Below are positions 37,627 through 48,298 of a stretch of 64,000 nucleotides of DNA, piece after piece. Numbering within the stretch: position 1 is the first letter of the stretch; the number at the start of each line of letters is the position of its first letter. The DNA comes from Bradyrhizobium diazoefficiens. GTDB lineage: Bacteria; Pseudomonadota; Alphaproteobacteria; Rhizobiales; Xanthobacteraceae. Made by a program: the position numbers and the translations under genes. Location: positions 3,348,001-3,412,000 of the forward strand of contig NZ_CP067041.1 in assembly GCF_016599855.1 (NCBI RefSeq). Reading direction: 5' to 3'. The notes beneath the pieces were generated by a model. It was not told the origin of the DNA, made no database searches, and worked only from the letters and a program-made list of their open reading frames with translations.

Positions 37627-38427
37627 ATGCCGAACCGGCTCGAAACCTACCGTGTCGCGGCCTACAACACGGCGAAGCAATCCGAAAACAAGATGCACGA
37701 CGACACGGTGGCGCGCCGCTTCGGCTTTTCCGGCGGGCTGGTCCCGGGCGTCGACGTCTTCGCCTATATGATGCATGTACCGGTGGCGCGTTGGGGCCGC
37801 GATTTCCTGTCGCGCGGGCTCATCGAAGCCCGCTTCATCAAGCCGGTCTATGATGGCGAGACCGCCGATGTCGATGCGACCGAGCACAACGGCCTGCTCA
37901 CAATCGAGGTCTTCAGCCGCAGGGAGCTTTGTGCCGCCGGGACCGCGTCGCTGCCGGCGGCAGCGCTCCCGGTGTCATTGAGCGACTATGTCGAGGTACC
38001 TGTCGTGGCCGAGCGCAAGCCGGTCAGCCCCGCGACATTTGAAACAGGCAAATGGCTCGGCACCTCACCGTGCCGCTGGGCCGGGCAGGACGCGACGGAC
38101 TATCTCACCGATATCAGGGAGACCGATCCGATCTTCGTGCGCGAGGGCCTCGGCCATCCCGGCCTGATCCAGCGCGTCATGAACCGCGTGCTGGTCGACA
38201 ACACCATCCTGGGCCCGTGGATTCATGTCGGCAGCCGCATGCAGCTGCTGTCAGCCGCACGCGCCGGCGACGAGATCACCGCGCGAGCCAAAGTCACCGC
38301 GAACTACGAAAAGAAAGGCCACCGCTTCGTCGATCTCGACGCCTTGGTCATCGCCAACGGCACCACGCCGCTGGCGCACTGCCAGCACACCGCGATCTAC
38401 CAGCCCCGGGAGCAGGCGGCGGCATAG
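37627..38427 (+). CDS. Double-hotdog (MaoC-like) protein
   Basis: 266 aa. Two hotdog halves are apparent: residues about 1-120 ([21 protein letters not shown] as the hot-helix region) and about 150-260. The typical MaoC catalytic Asp/His pair is not seen; the N-half has GLVPG in the place of AHG. It may be an acyl-CoA or fatty acid-binding or thioester enzyme. The ATG at 37627 is favoured over the TTG at 37612. Confidence 0.7.
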   Translation: MPNRLETYRVAAYNTAKQSENKMHDDTVARRFGFSGGLVPGVDVFAYMMHVPVARWGRDFLSRGLIEARFIKPVYDGETADVDATEHNGLLTIEVFSRRELCAAGTASLPAAALPVSLSDYVEVPVVAERKPVSPATFETGKWLGTSPCRWAGQDATDYLTDIRETDPIFVREGLGHPGLIQRVMNRVLVDNTILGPWIHVGSRMQLLSAARAGDEITARAKVTANYEKKGHRFVDLDALVIANGTTPLAHCQHTAIYQPREQAAA

Positions 38428-38460
38428 GGAAGGCGGGCAGGCTGCCACTCCAAGAACGCT

Positions 38461-38562
38461 GTCATTCCCCGCGAAGGCGGGGAATCCAGTACGCCGCGGC
38501 TTATCCGGAAATCACGACTGTCTCGGAGTACTGGATCGCCCGATCAAGTCGGGCGATGACAG
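38461..38562. repeat. Intergenic palindromic repeat, family C (copy 1)
   Basis: TCATTCCCCGC at the left, a central CCAGTACGCCGCGGC / GGAGTACTGG pair and GGGCGATGAC at the right. Copies at 46566 and 52173. Confidence 0.8.
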
Positions 38563-38590
38563 CACCGTTGTGGATGCGCAAGGGCTCACC

Positions 38591-40960
38591 TTACGCCGCC
38601 TTCTTCGCGTCCTGGATCGCGCGCCACACCCGCTCCGGCGTCAGCGGCATGTCGATGTGCTTGATGCCGTAGTCGGAGAGCGCATCGAGCACCGCGTTCA
38701 CCACGGTCGACAGGCCGCCGGCGCACCCGGCTTCGCCGCAGCCCTTGCTGCCGAGCGGGTTGGTGGTGGCCGGGACCGGGTGGTCACCGATCGTCATGTT
38801 CGGTACGTCCTCGGCGCGCGGCAGCGCGTAGTCCATCAGCGAGCCCGTGATCGGCTGGCCGCTCTCGTCATATCGGACGTGCTCCATCAGCGCTTGTCCG
38901 ATGCCCTGGACGACGCCGCCATGCAGCTGGCCCGCGACCAGCATCGGGTTGATGACCGTGCCGAAATCGTTGACGGCGCTGTAGCGCACGATCTGCACCA
39001 CGCCGGTCTCAGGGTCGATCTCGACCTCGGCGACATGGCAGCCGTTCGGGAAGGCCGACGGCACCGGCTCGCTGGTGTGGTCGACGTCGAGGCTGTCGGG
39101 CACGCCGTCCGGGACCTTGCCGTCATGCAAGCGTTTGGCGAGTTCCATGATGTCGATGCTGCGATCGGTGCCGGCGATGGTGAAGCTGCCGTCGGCGAAC
39201 TCGATGTCGGCTTCGGAGGCCTCCAGCATATGCGCGGCGGCGCGCTTGCCCTTTTCGATGACGAGCTTGGCGGCGCCCACGATCGCCATGCCGCTCGCGG
39301 TGATCGAGCGCGAGCCGCCCGTGCCGCTGCCGGTGTGGACGATGTCGCTGTCGCCCTGCACCAGCTTCACGCGCTCGAAGGGCACGCCAAGCTGCGCGCA
39401 TAGCACTTGCGCGAACGGCGTGGCGTGGCCTTGGCCGTAGTCGAGCGTGCCGGTGATGAGCTGCACGCTGCCGTCAGCATCGAACGCGATCTTGCCGAGC
39501 TCGACGCTCGGCGGCGCGGTGACCTCGAGATACGAGCCGATCGCGATGCCGCGCAGCTTGCCGGCCTTCTTGCTCTCCTTCTTGCGCTTGGCAAAGTTCT
39601 CGTGATCGGAGATTTCGAGCGCCTTATTGAACACGGCCTGGAAGTCGCCGCTGTCATAGGTGACGCCGGAGGAGGCGGCGAACGGCATCTGGTTCTGCTT
39701 GATGAAGTTACGCTTGCGCATCGTCAGCCGATTGATGCCCATCTCGTCGGCGGCGCGGTCGATCAGCCGCTCCATGTAGTAGTTCGCCTCGGGCCGGCCG
39801 GCGCCGCGATAGGCGCCCATCAGCGTGGTGTTGGTCAGCACCGTCTTGATGTCGACCGCCATCAGCGGCGTGCGGTAGACGCTGGAGAAGTTCTTGCCGG
39901 TGTTGAGCGAGAGCGGGCTGGGCGAAACGCCGGTGATGTAGGCGCCGAGATTGCCGTAGCCCGATAGCCTGGCCGCAAGGAAGTGCCCCTCGGCATCGAG
40001 CGCGAGCTCGGCATGAATTTTCTGCGCCCGGCCGTGGCTGTCGGACAGAAAGCTGGTCGAGCGCTCGTCGAGCCATTTCACCGGCCGCCCCAGCGCCTTC
40101 GCCGCGTACAGGATGCACATATATTCGGGGTAGTTGACGTTCTTCATGCCGAAAGAGCCGCCAACGTTAGCGGTGAGGATGCGCACCTTGTCGTTCGGCA
40201 CCTTCAGGTTCTTGGCGAGGTTAGCGCGGTTACCCGCGACGCCCTGCGTCGGCATCTGGATGGTGTAGCGCTCGTTGGCCTTGTCGTAGGAGGCGAGGCC
40301 CACGCGCGGCTCCATCGAGACCACGGCAACGCGGGTGTTCTCGATGTCGATCTTGGTCACATGGGCGGCGCTGGCGAAAGCTGCATTCACCTTGTCCGTG
40401 TCGCCATAGTGGTAGTCGAGCGCGATATTGTTCGGGATATGGTCGTAAAGCTGCGGCGCGCCGGGCTTGGTGGCTTCCTCGGGATCCGTCACCGCGGGCA
40501 GCGGCTCGATGTCGAGCTCGACGGCTTCGGCAGCATCGCGCGCCTGCGCCAGCGTCTCCGCCACCACGAAGGCGACGGGATCGCCGACGAAGCGGACCTT
40601 GTCAGTCGCGAGCGGCTGGCGGTTGGTCTGGAGCAGGGGCGAGCCGTCGCGGCTCTTCAGCGGCAGGCCGCAGGTGAAGGGGCCATAGCCGGCCGCGTCC
40701 AGGTCGGTTCCGGTCCACACGCCCAGCACACCCGGCATCGCCTTGGCGGCCTCGGTGTTGATACCGCGGATGATGCCATGGGCGTGGGTCGAGCGGACGA
40801 TCGCGGCATGGGCCTGGCCGGGCAGGTTGAAATCGTCGGTATAGCGGCCCTTGCCGCGGACCAGCGTGTCGTCCTCTTTGCGGCGGACCGGCTGTCCGAC
40901 GCCGTATTTTTGCAGTGCAATAGCATTTTCGAGCGTGGACGATTTGGTGTGTTCTTGCAT
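38591..40960 (-). CDS. Xanthine dehydrogenase/CO dehydrogenase-family molybdopterin subunit
   Basis: 789 aa large subunit of a molybdenum hydroxylase. N-terminal VGQPVRRKEDDTLVRGKGRYTDDF is the standard domain start. The catalytic-loop motif is AYRGAGRPEA rather than the AYRCSFR of authentic form I CO dehydrogenase, so it is of the so-called form II type. GEAGCAGG near the end carries the catalytic Glu. Usually encoded with medium (FAD) and small (2Fe-2S) subunits; neither is adjacent. No signal peptide. Substrate unknown, probably an aromatic or heterocycle. Confidence 0.9.
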   Translation of the reverse strand: MQEHTKSSTLENAIALQKYGVGQPVRRKEDDTLVRGKGRYTDDFNLPGQAHAAIVRSTHAHGIIRGINTEAAKAMPGVLGVWTGTDLDAAGYGPFTCGLPLKSRDGSPLLQTNRQPLATDKVRFVGDPVAFVVAETLAQARDAAEAVELDIEPLPAVTDPEEATKPGAPQLYDHIPNNIALDYHYGDTDKVNAAFASAAHVTKIDIENTRVAVVSMEPRVGLASYDKANERYTIQMPTQGVAGNRANLAKNLKVPNDKVRILTANVGGSFGMKNVNYPEYMCILYAAKALGRPVKWLDERSTSFLSDSHGRAQKIHAELALDAEGHFLAARLSGYGNLGAYITGVSPSPLSLNTGKNFSSVYRTPLMAVDIKTVLTNTTLMGAYRGAGRPEANYYMERLIDRAADEMGINRLTMRKRNFIKQNQMPFAASSGVTYDSGDFQAVFNKALEISDHENFAKRKKESKKAGKLRGIAIGSYLEVTAPPSVELGKIAFDADGSVQLITGTLDYGQGHATPFAQVLCAQLGVPFERVKLVQGDSDIVHTGSGTGGSRSITASGMAIVGAAKLVIEKGKRAAAHMLEASEADIEFADGSFTIAGTDRSIDIMELAKRLHDGKVPDGVPDSLDVDHTSEPVPSAFPNGCHVAEVEIDPETGVVQIVRYSAVNDFGTVINPMLVAGQLHGGVVQGIGQALMEHVRYDESGQPITGSLMDYALPRAEDVPNMTIGDHPVPATTNPLGSKGCGEAGCAGGLSTVVNAVLDALSDYGIKHIDMPLTPERVWRAIQDAKKAA

Positions 40961-41049
40961 GGAAACGACCTGAAAAGCCGGCAATTGCGCGATTTCGCGG
41001 GCGCCTGGAGTGGCCGCCCCTATTCAGATAACCCACGGGTCCGTTCACG

Positions 41050-41088
41050 ACAACGCACGAATGGGCATGGTCCCATGTGATGCGTTGT
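41050..41088. promoter_or_regulatory. Imperfect palindrome between the molybdenum hydroxylase and Ppx genes
   Basis: ACAACGCA at 41050-41057 pairs with TGCGTTGT at 41081-41088, and ATGGG with CCCAT in between. Could be an operator for the divergent genes or a leader hairpin. Confidence 0.4.
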
Positions 41089-41171
41089 TGCGCAGACCTG
41101 CCGCGCTGCTAATGTTTCAGGCGAAAAAGCAATTCCAGCTCGGCCCAACCGGCCGCGGAAAGACAGTTCGT

Positions 41172-42242
41172 ATGAATGACCACACGCGGCTCCGCGACGG
41201 CCTTGCGCCGCACGGTGAGCTGGGGTCGATGGCGGCGGTGGCATTGGCCACAGAGCCGGCCATCGCCGCGCAAGCGCCGGGAACCGGCGTCTATGCGGCG
41301 CTGGACCTCGGCACCAACAATTGCAGGCTCCTGATCGCCTGTCCGACCCACGACGGCTTTCGCGTGGTCGATTCCTTCTCGCGCATCATCCGGCTCGGCG
41401 AGGGCGTTTCGGCGACCGGGTGCATCAGCGAGGCCGCGATCGAGCGCGCCATCGCCGCGCTCAGCATCTGCCGCGACAAGATCAATCTGCGCAAGGCGCG
41501 GCGGCTGCGGCTGATCGCGACCGAGGCCTGCCGCGCGGCCTCGAACGCGGAGGGGTTCCGCAGCCGTGTTGCGGTCGAGACCGGCATCGAGCTCGAGGTG
41601 ATCGATCGCGAGACCGAAGCGGGGCTCGCCGTGCTCGGCTGCTCGCCGCTGGTCGATCCCAAAGGCAGAGGCGCGATCCTGTTCGATATCGGCGGCGGCT
41701 CGACCGAGCTGGTGCGGATCGAGCGCGATCCGCAAAATCCGGAGCCGCGCATCAAGGCCTGGATGTCGATCCCGCTCGGCGTGGTGACGCTGGCCGAACA
41801 ATTCGGCGGCCGCGACGTGACGCCGGAGATCTACGCCGCGATGGAGCAGGAGGTCGCGAACCATGTCGCGCCGTTCGCGGAAGCACACGGCAGCGATCTC
41901 GCCGATATGCACCTGCTCGGCACGTCGGGCACCGTGACGACGCTCGCCGGCATCCATCTCAACCTAGCACGCTACGATCGCCGCCGCATCGACAGCATCT
42001 GGATGCAAGATTCCGACATCACTGCGACCATCAACAAGCTGCTCGGCATGAGCTATGAGGAGCGCGCGGGCAACAGCTGTATCAGCATCGAGCGCGCCGA
42101 TCTCGTGCTGGCCGGCTGCGCCATCCTCGATGCGATCCGCCGCGCCTTCCCGCTGCCGCGCCTGCGCGTCGCCGACCGCGGCCTGCGCGAGGGCATGCTG
42201 GTCGAGATGATGCGCGAGGACGGCGCGCTCGGGAGCTGGTGA
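41172..42242 (+). CDS. Ppx/GppA family phosphatase
   Basis: 356 aa from the ATG at 41172. Actin-like ATPase fold: phosphate-1 motif ALDLGTNNCRLLIA and phosphate-2 motif DIGGGSTELV are intact, as is GTSGTVTTLA. The family degrades polyphosphate or the pentaphosphate alarmone pppGpp. One base lies between its stop and the RlmE start, so the pair form an operon, a known conserved pairing in rhizobia. The start is chosen at the family N-terminus; the frame stays open to 41010. Confidence 0.88.
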   Translation: MNDHTRLRDGLAPHGELGSMAAVALATEPAIAAQAPGTGVYAALDLGTNNCRLLIACPTHDGFRVVDSFSRIIRLGEGVSATGCISEAAIERAIAALSICRDKINLRKARRLRLIATEACRAASNAEGFRSRVAVETGIELEVIDRETEAGLAVLGCSPLVDPKGRGAILFDIGGGSTELVRIERDPQNPEPRIKAWMSIPLGVVTLAEQFGGRDVTPEIYAAMEQEVANHVAPFAEAHGSDLADMHLLGTSGTVTTLAGIHLNLARYDRRRIDSIWMQDSDITATINKLLGMSYEERAGNSCISIERADLVLAGCAILDAIRRAFPLPRLRVADRGLREGMLVEMMREDGALGSW

Positions 42243-42243
42243 G

Positions 42244-42942
42244 ATGGCCAAGGACACCACCGGCCGCTTGCACGTCCAGGTCAAGACCAAGGTCAAAACC
42301 GGCGGCAAGCGCAAGCTGTCGTCGAAGCTATGGCTGGAGCGGCAGCTCAACGATCCCTATGTCGCCAAGGCCAAGGCGGCCGGCTATCGCTCGCGTGCCG
42401 CGTTCAAGCTGCTCGAGATCGACGACAAGTTTCGGCTGCTGAAACCCGGCATGACCGTGTTTGATCTCGGCGCCGCGCCCGGCGGCTGGAGCCAGATCGC
42501 CGCCAAGCGCGTCGGCTCGGTCGACGGCAAGGGCAAGGTCGTCGCGATCGATCTCCTGGAGATGCCGGAGATCCCCGGCGTCGACTTCGCGCAGCTCGAC
42601 TTCATGGACAATGACGCGCCCGAGAAGCTCACCGCGATGCTGGGCGGCGGCGCCGACGTCGTGATGTCCGACATGGCCGCCAACACCACCGGCCACCGCA
42701 AGACCGACCAGCTCCGCATTGTCGGCCTGGTCGAGACGGCGGCTGCGTTTGCCTGCGACGTGCTCAAGCCCGGCGGAGCGTTCCTGGCCAAGACGTTCCA
42801 GAGCGGCGCCGACGCCGATTTGCTCGCCCAGCTCAAGCGCGATTTTGCAACAGTGCGCCACGTGAAGCCGGCCGCGAGCCGGCAGGATTCGTCGGAGCGC
42901 TATGTGCTCGCGACGGGATTTCGCGGCGAGGCGAAGACCTAG
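42244..42942 (+). CDS. rlmE: 23S rRNA (uridine-2'-O-)-methyltransferase RlmE
   Basis: 232 aa. SAM motif FDLGAAPGGWSQ at residues 73-84; the K-D-K-E catalytic tetrad is Lys55, Asp143, Lys183 and Glu218. RlmE methylates U2552 in the A-loop of 23S rRNA, needed for assembly of the large subunit. Basic N-terminal region (KTKVKTGGKRK) fits RNA binding. Co-transcribed with the Ppx gene. Confidence 0.95.
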   Translation: MAKDTTGRLHVQVKTKVKTGGKRKLSSKLWLERQLNDPYVAKAKAAGYRSRAAFKLLEIDDKFRLLKPGMTVFDLGAAPGGWSQIAAKRVGSVDGKGKVVAIDLLEMPEIPGVDFAQLDFMDNDAPEKLTAMLGGGADVVMSDMAANTTGHRKTDQLRIVGLVETAAAFACDVLKPGGAFLAKTFQSGADADLLAQLKRDFATVRHVKPAASRQDSSERYVLATGFRGEAKT

Positions 42943-42952
42943 CCACCAATTC

Positions 42953-43040
42953 CGTCATTGCGAGGAGCGAAGCGACGAAGCAAATCCAGACTGCTTCGGT
43001 GGGGGAGATTCTGGATTTGCTTCGCTCCGCTCGCAATGAC
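42953..43040. repeat. Intergenic palindromic repeat, family B (copy 2)
   Basis: CGTCATTGCGAGGAGCGAAG at the left and CGCTCGCAATGAC at the right; inner GCAAATCCAGA / TCTGGATTTGC arms. A half copy at 46700. Confidence 0.85.
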
Positions 43041-43051
43041 CAGAGGAGAGA

Positions 43052-44542
43052 CTACCCTAGCCGCTGATCCCGCACGTCCTGCGTATCCTCGGTCGCGGTC
43101 TTGACGGCAGCTGTGGCTGCGCCCTTGCCGGCCCCCTTGCGGCTTGCGATCTCCAGCGCCTTGCGGCCGGAGATCTCGTGGCCGGCATCATCCGGCATCT
43201 GCCAGAAGAACCAGCTCGAGGCAGCCGAGGTCAGCGCGACCACGACGAAGGCCGGGGCGAACACAGTGGCGTTGAGCTCGCTGACATGGCTGAGCCACAT
43301 CGTCGTCTCCACCGACGCCGCGCCGACGGCGACGCCGGCCGAGACCGCGAGCTGCTGGTTGACGCTGACGAGCGTGGTGGCACGACTCATCTGCGCGCTC
43401 TCGACGTCGGCATAGGCCACCGTGTTGATCGCGGTGAATTCGAGCGAACGGAAGAAGCCGCCGACCACCAGGATCACCATAATGATCAGCAGCGGGGTCG
43501 TCACCGTGAACAGCGCGCAGACGCCGAGGAAGAACGCGCTGATGATCGCGTTCACCGTCATGAGGTTGCGGAAGCCGAAGGCGCGGATGATCCGCGCGGC
43601 CAGCGTCTTCATGCCCATCGCACCGAGCGAGGAGCCAAAGGTGACGAGTCCGGAATGGAACGGCGACAGCCCGAAGCCGATCTGCATCAGCAGCGGCAGT
43701 AGGAAGGGCAACGCGCCGATGCCGAGCCGGAACATGAAACCGCCGAGCACCGCCGCGCGCAGCGTCGGCAGCTTCAGGAGCGAGAAATCCAGGACCGGCG
43801 ACCCGGTGCGCCGCGCGTGCAGGACATACAGTGTCATCGAGGTCGCGCCGCCTGCGACGAGGGCCGCAACCGTGCTCCAGGGCAGCAAATTGAGTCCGGC
43901 CACGGAGAGCCCGAACGCGATGCCGGCAAGCCCTAGCCCTGCGAGCATCATGCCGTAGAGATCGAATGGCTCCCGCGTCTCGCTCTTGATGGGATCGATG
44001 AAGCGCAGTGCCATGAAGATGCCGAGCAATCCGATCGGGATGTTGATCAGGAAGATCCAGTGCCACGACGCGTAGGTCGTGATGAAGCCGCCGAGCGGCG
44101 GGCCGATCACGGGGCCGATCAGGGCAGGGACCGTCACCCAGGCCATCGCGTTGACCAGCGCGCTCTTGTCGACCGAGCGCAGCAGCACCAGGCGCCCGAC
44201 CGGCGTCATCATCGCCCCGCCCATACCTTGCAGGATTCGCGCGAACACGAAATCGGTGACCGATCCCGACAGCGCGCAGCCGACCGAGCCGACCATGAAC
44301 ACGCCGACAGCGATCGCGAACACCAGCCGCGCGCCGAACCTGTCGGCGGTCCAGCCGCTCGCCGGGATGAACACCGCGAGCGACAAGAGGTAGGAGGTGA
44401 TCGCGAGCTTCAGCGTCAGCGGGCTGGTGCCGATGTCGGCCGCGATCGCCGGCAGCGAGGTGGCGATCACCGTGGAATCCATGTTCTCCATGAAGAGAGC
44501 AGTGGCCACGATCAGCGGAATGATGCGTTGCTTGTCGACCAT
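43052..44542 (-). CDS. MFS multidrug exporter, DHA2 (EmrB/QacA) family
   Basis: 496 aa, about 14 transmembrane segments as expected of DHA2. Motif A appears in WTADRFGARLVF and the antiporter motif region GPVIGPPLGGFI is complete. N-terminus ALFMENMDSTVIATSLPAIA is the family signature. Proton-driven drug efflux. No adjacent membrane fusion protein. The C-terminal 35 residues are a charged tail with Ala/Lys. Flanked by a repeat on each side. Confidence 0.92.
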   Translation of the reverse strand: MVDKQRIIPLIVATALFMENMDSTVIATSLPAIAADIGTSPLTLKLAITSYLLSLAVFIPASGWTADRFGARLVFAIAVGVFMVGSVGCALSGSVTDFVFARILQGMGGAMMTPVGRLVLLRSVDKSALVNAMAWVTVPALIGPVIGPPLGGFITTYASWHWIFLINIPIGLLGIFMALRFIDPIKSETREPFDLYGMMLAGLGLAGIAFGLSVAGLNLLPWSTVAALVAGGATSMTLYVLHARRTGSPVLDFSLLKLPTLRAAVLGGFMFRLGIGALPFLLPLLMQIGFGLSPFHSGLVTFGSSLGAMGMKTLAARIIRAFGFRNLMTVNAIISAFFLGVCALFTVTTPLLIIMVILVVGGFFRSLEFTAINTVAYADVESAQMSRATTLVSVNQQLAVSAGVAVGAASVETTMWLSHVSELNATVFAPAFVVVALTSAASSWFFWQMPDDAGHEISGRKALEIASRKGAGKGAATAAVKTATEDTQDVRDQRLG

Positions 44543-44695
44543 GACGGATTGGTAATGGAAATAGGGTGGAAGGGCGAGAATTGCGGCTTATCACCGCCGC
44601 TGGCCCCCGACCATTGCGCATCAACGCATAGCACCTAAATCCTGCGTAGCACCGGCTCAGCCGCAAAGCGTGCGTGGGCACCGTTCCCGCTCTCT

Positions 44696-44803
44696 CGTCA
44701 TTCCGGGGGGCGCCCCTTGGCGCGAGCCCGGAATCCATTGGGCCACAAGGACTGCTGTGAGATGGATTCCGGGCTCGGGACTTCGTCGCGCCCCGGAATG
44801 ACA
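44696..44803. repeat. Intergenic palindromic repeat, family A (copy 4)
   Basis: CGTCATTCCGG and CCGGAATGACAG outer arms with GAGCCCGGAATCCA and TGGATTCCGGGCTC inner arms. Nearly the same architecture as copy 1. Confidence 0.85.
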
Positions 44804-44843
44804 GCGAGTGGGCGGTCGGGCCATCCCCGCTGAACTTACGTAA

Positions 44844-46511
<1,668 letters not shown>

Positions 46512-46565
46512 GCTCGCTCCGCTCCAGGCTGCGCGTTGGTGCCGGCCCACTCGCCTCAATGACGC

Positions 46566-46669
46566 TGTCATCGCCCGGCTTGACCGGGGCATCCAGTACG
46601 CCGCGGCCTCTCGGCTCAATCAGGACTGTCTCGGAGTACTGGATCGCCCGATCAAGTCGGGCGATGACA
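46566..46669. repeat. Intergenic palindromic repeat, family C (copy 2)
   Basis: GTCATCGCCCGGCTTGACC at the left, CCAGTACGCCGCGGC / GGAGTACTGG in the middle, and GATCAAGTCGGGCGATGAC at the right. Very similar to copy 1 in its right half. Confidence 0.8.
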
Positions 46670-46699
46670 GTGGGTATGTGGCGCAAGCTTCATCGATTG

Positions 46700-46733
46700 C
46701 GTCATTGCGAGGAGCAGTTGCGACGAAGCAACC
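46700..46733. repeat. Partial family B repeat (left arm only)
   Basis: CGTCATTGCGAGGAGC followed by GCGACGAAGCAACC, without the matching right arm. Looks like a truncated copy. Confidence 0.6.
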
Positions 46734-46807
46734 AGTGCTTTTGTATTGACGCGGCTACCTCCCTCCGCTTCGCTCGCGCCGACGAAGAAACTCAGGAGGA
46801 AGCCACC

Positions 46808-47830
46808 ATGTCCCAAGGCAAACGTATCGTTCTCGCCGCGCGTCCCCTCGGTGAACCCAAGCCGTCCGATTTTCGCCTGGAGGAATTCGCGATTCCCTCG
46901 CCCGGCGCGGGCGAAGTCCTGCTACGCACGATCTGGCTATCGCTCGATCCCTATATGCGTGGGCGCATGAGCGAGGGGCCGTCTTATGCGGCGCCCGTGC
47001 CGGTCGGCGGCGTGATGGAGGGGGAGGCGGTCAGCGAGGTCGCGGCCTCCAACAATCCTGATTTCGCGGCAGGCGAGATCGTGCGGATCCGTTCGGGCTG
47101 GCAGACGCATGCGATCTCGAACGGCAAGGGCCTGATCAAGGTCGATCCCAAGCTCGGGCCTATCTCGACCTCGATCGGGGTGCTCGGCATGCCCGGCATG
47201 ACCGCCTATACGGGCCTGCTCGACATCGGCAAGCCGCAGGAAGGCGAGACCGTCGTCGTCGCCGGGGCTTCCGGCGCGGTCGGTTCGGCCGTGGGCCAGA
47301 TCGCGAAGATCAAGGGCGCACGCGCAGTCGGCATCGCCGGCGGCAAGGACAAGTGCGACTATGTGGTGAAGGAGCTCGGCTTCGATGCCTGCGTCGATCA
47401 CCGCGATCCCGATCTCGCAGCGAAGCTGAAGGACGCCTGCCCTGGAGGTATCGACGTCTATTTCGAAAATGTCGGCGGCGCCGTGTTCGAGGCGGTCTTC
47501 CCGCTGCTCAATCCGTTCGCGCGCGTGCCGGTCTGCGGCCTGATCGCCCATTACAACGACACCGAGGCGAAGCCGCCGAAATGGGCGACCTCCATGATGC
47601 GCGCGACGCTGACCAAGCGGTTGACCTTCCGCGGCTTCATCGTCTCCGACTTCGCTGCCCGCCACGGCGACTTCCTGCGCGACATGTCTACCTGGGTCCG
47701 CGACGGCAAGGTGAAGTACAAGGAGTTTGTCACCGAGGGCCTGGAGAGCGCCCCGGCCGCTTTCATCGGGCTTCTGAAGGGCGCCAATTTCGGCAAGCAG
47801 CTGGTCCGGGTCGGGCCGGACAAGGCCTAG
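46808..47830 (+). CDS. Zinc-independent NADP-dependent medium-chain oxidoreductase (CurA-like)
   Basis: 340 aa. Rossmann fold with VVAGASGAVGSAVGQIAKI near residue 150 and Asp-rich recognition (GGKDKCDYV). The sequence matches the leukotriene-B4-dehydrogenase/curcumin reductase group: ARPLGEPKPSDFRL at the start and MRGRMSEGPSYAAPV. Reduces activated C=C bonds with NADPH. AGGAGG lies nine bases before the ATG at 46808. Cytosolic. Confidence 0.9.
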   Translation: MSQGKRIVLAARPLGEPKPSDFRLEEFAIPSPGAGEVLLRTIWLSLDPYMRGRMSEGPSYAAPVPVGGVMEGEAVSEVAASNNPDFAAGEIVRIRSGWQTHAISNGKGLIKVDPKLGPISTSIGVLGMPGMTAYTGLLDIGKPQEGETVVVAGASGAVGSAVGQIAKIKGARAVGIAGGKDKCDYVVKELGFDACVDHRDPDLAAKLKDACPGGIDVYFENVGGAVFEAVFPLLNPFARVPVCGLIAHYNDTEAKPPKWATSMMRATLTKRLTFRGFIVSDFAARHGDFLRDMSTWVRDGKVKYKEFVTEGLESAPAAFIGLLKGANFGKQLVRVGPDKA

Positions 47831-47989
47831 AACGGGCTCTCGTTGCTCCGGCGTCACCCGCCGGACATCGATGGTTAACAAAGAGTCACCGATCGGCCAC
47901 ACCTGTTCGCAAAAGGCGAAGGTGTGACCGTCGGTTCCTTGACGTCTCGGCGAAGGCGTTGAATCATCGCGCATATTTTGGGTGTTGCG

Positions 47990-48289
47990 ATGTTAGAGAT
48001 CGGTATTTTCTGCGTAATCCTGCTTGCCGCGGGCTATTGGGCGGCCATGTACGTCATGGGCCGCCACGACGACGTCATCCACGGCAAGTTCGTTCATAGC
48101 GAAGACGACGGCGAGATCGCGCAAGCCGCGATACCGACGCCTCCGCCGCCATTTCCGAAGCGCCCGGTGAGGCCCGCGAAGCCGGCGAACGATCTGCCTG
48201 CCGATGAGGTGACAGCCAAGCCGGTGACCAGCGAAGCGCTGCAATCCTTGCTTGTCGCGATCCAGCAGGACCTCAAGAGCGTCGCCTGA
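47990..48289 (+). CDS. Small single-pass membrane protein, hypothetical
   Basis: 99 aa. A hydrophobic N-terminal helix (residues 3-21, IGIFCVILLAAGYWAAMYV) is followed by a Pro-rich linker (TPPPPFPKRP, residues about 56-66) and a hydrophilic C-terminal end. The N-terminus could anchor it in the inner membrane with the tail cytoplasmic. I do not recognise the family. ATG at 47990 has weak ribosome complementarity. Confidence 0.65.
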   Translation: MLEIGIFCVILLAAGYWAAMYVMGRHDDVIHGKFVHSEDDGEIAQAAIPTPPPPFPKRPVRPAKPANDLPADEVTAKPVTSEALQSLLVAIQQDLKSVA

Positions 48290-48298
48290 CGAACGTCG

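Larger units (their letters stand above)
46512..46807. other. Repeat-rich region between guaB and the oxidoreductase gene
   Basis: 296 bases: repeat C copy 2 (46566-46669) and half of a family B element (46700-46733). No gene is supported; an upstream frame reads the repeat itself. Confidence 0.6.

Noticed and set aside
46559..46807. N-terminal extension of the CurA-like oxidoreductase
   Set aside because: It translates repeat C and B sequence; the AGGAGG site at the ATG of 46808 is clear.
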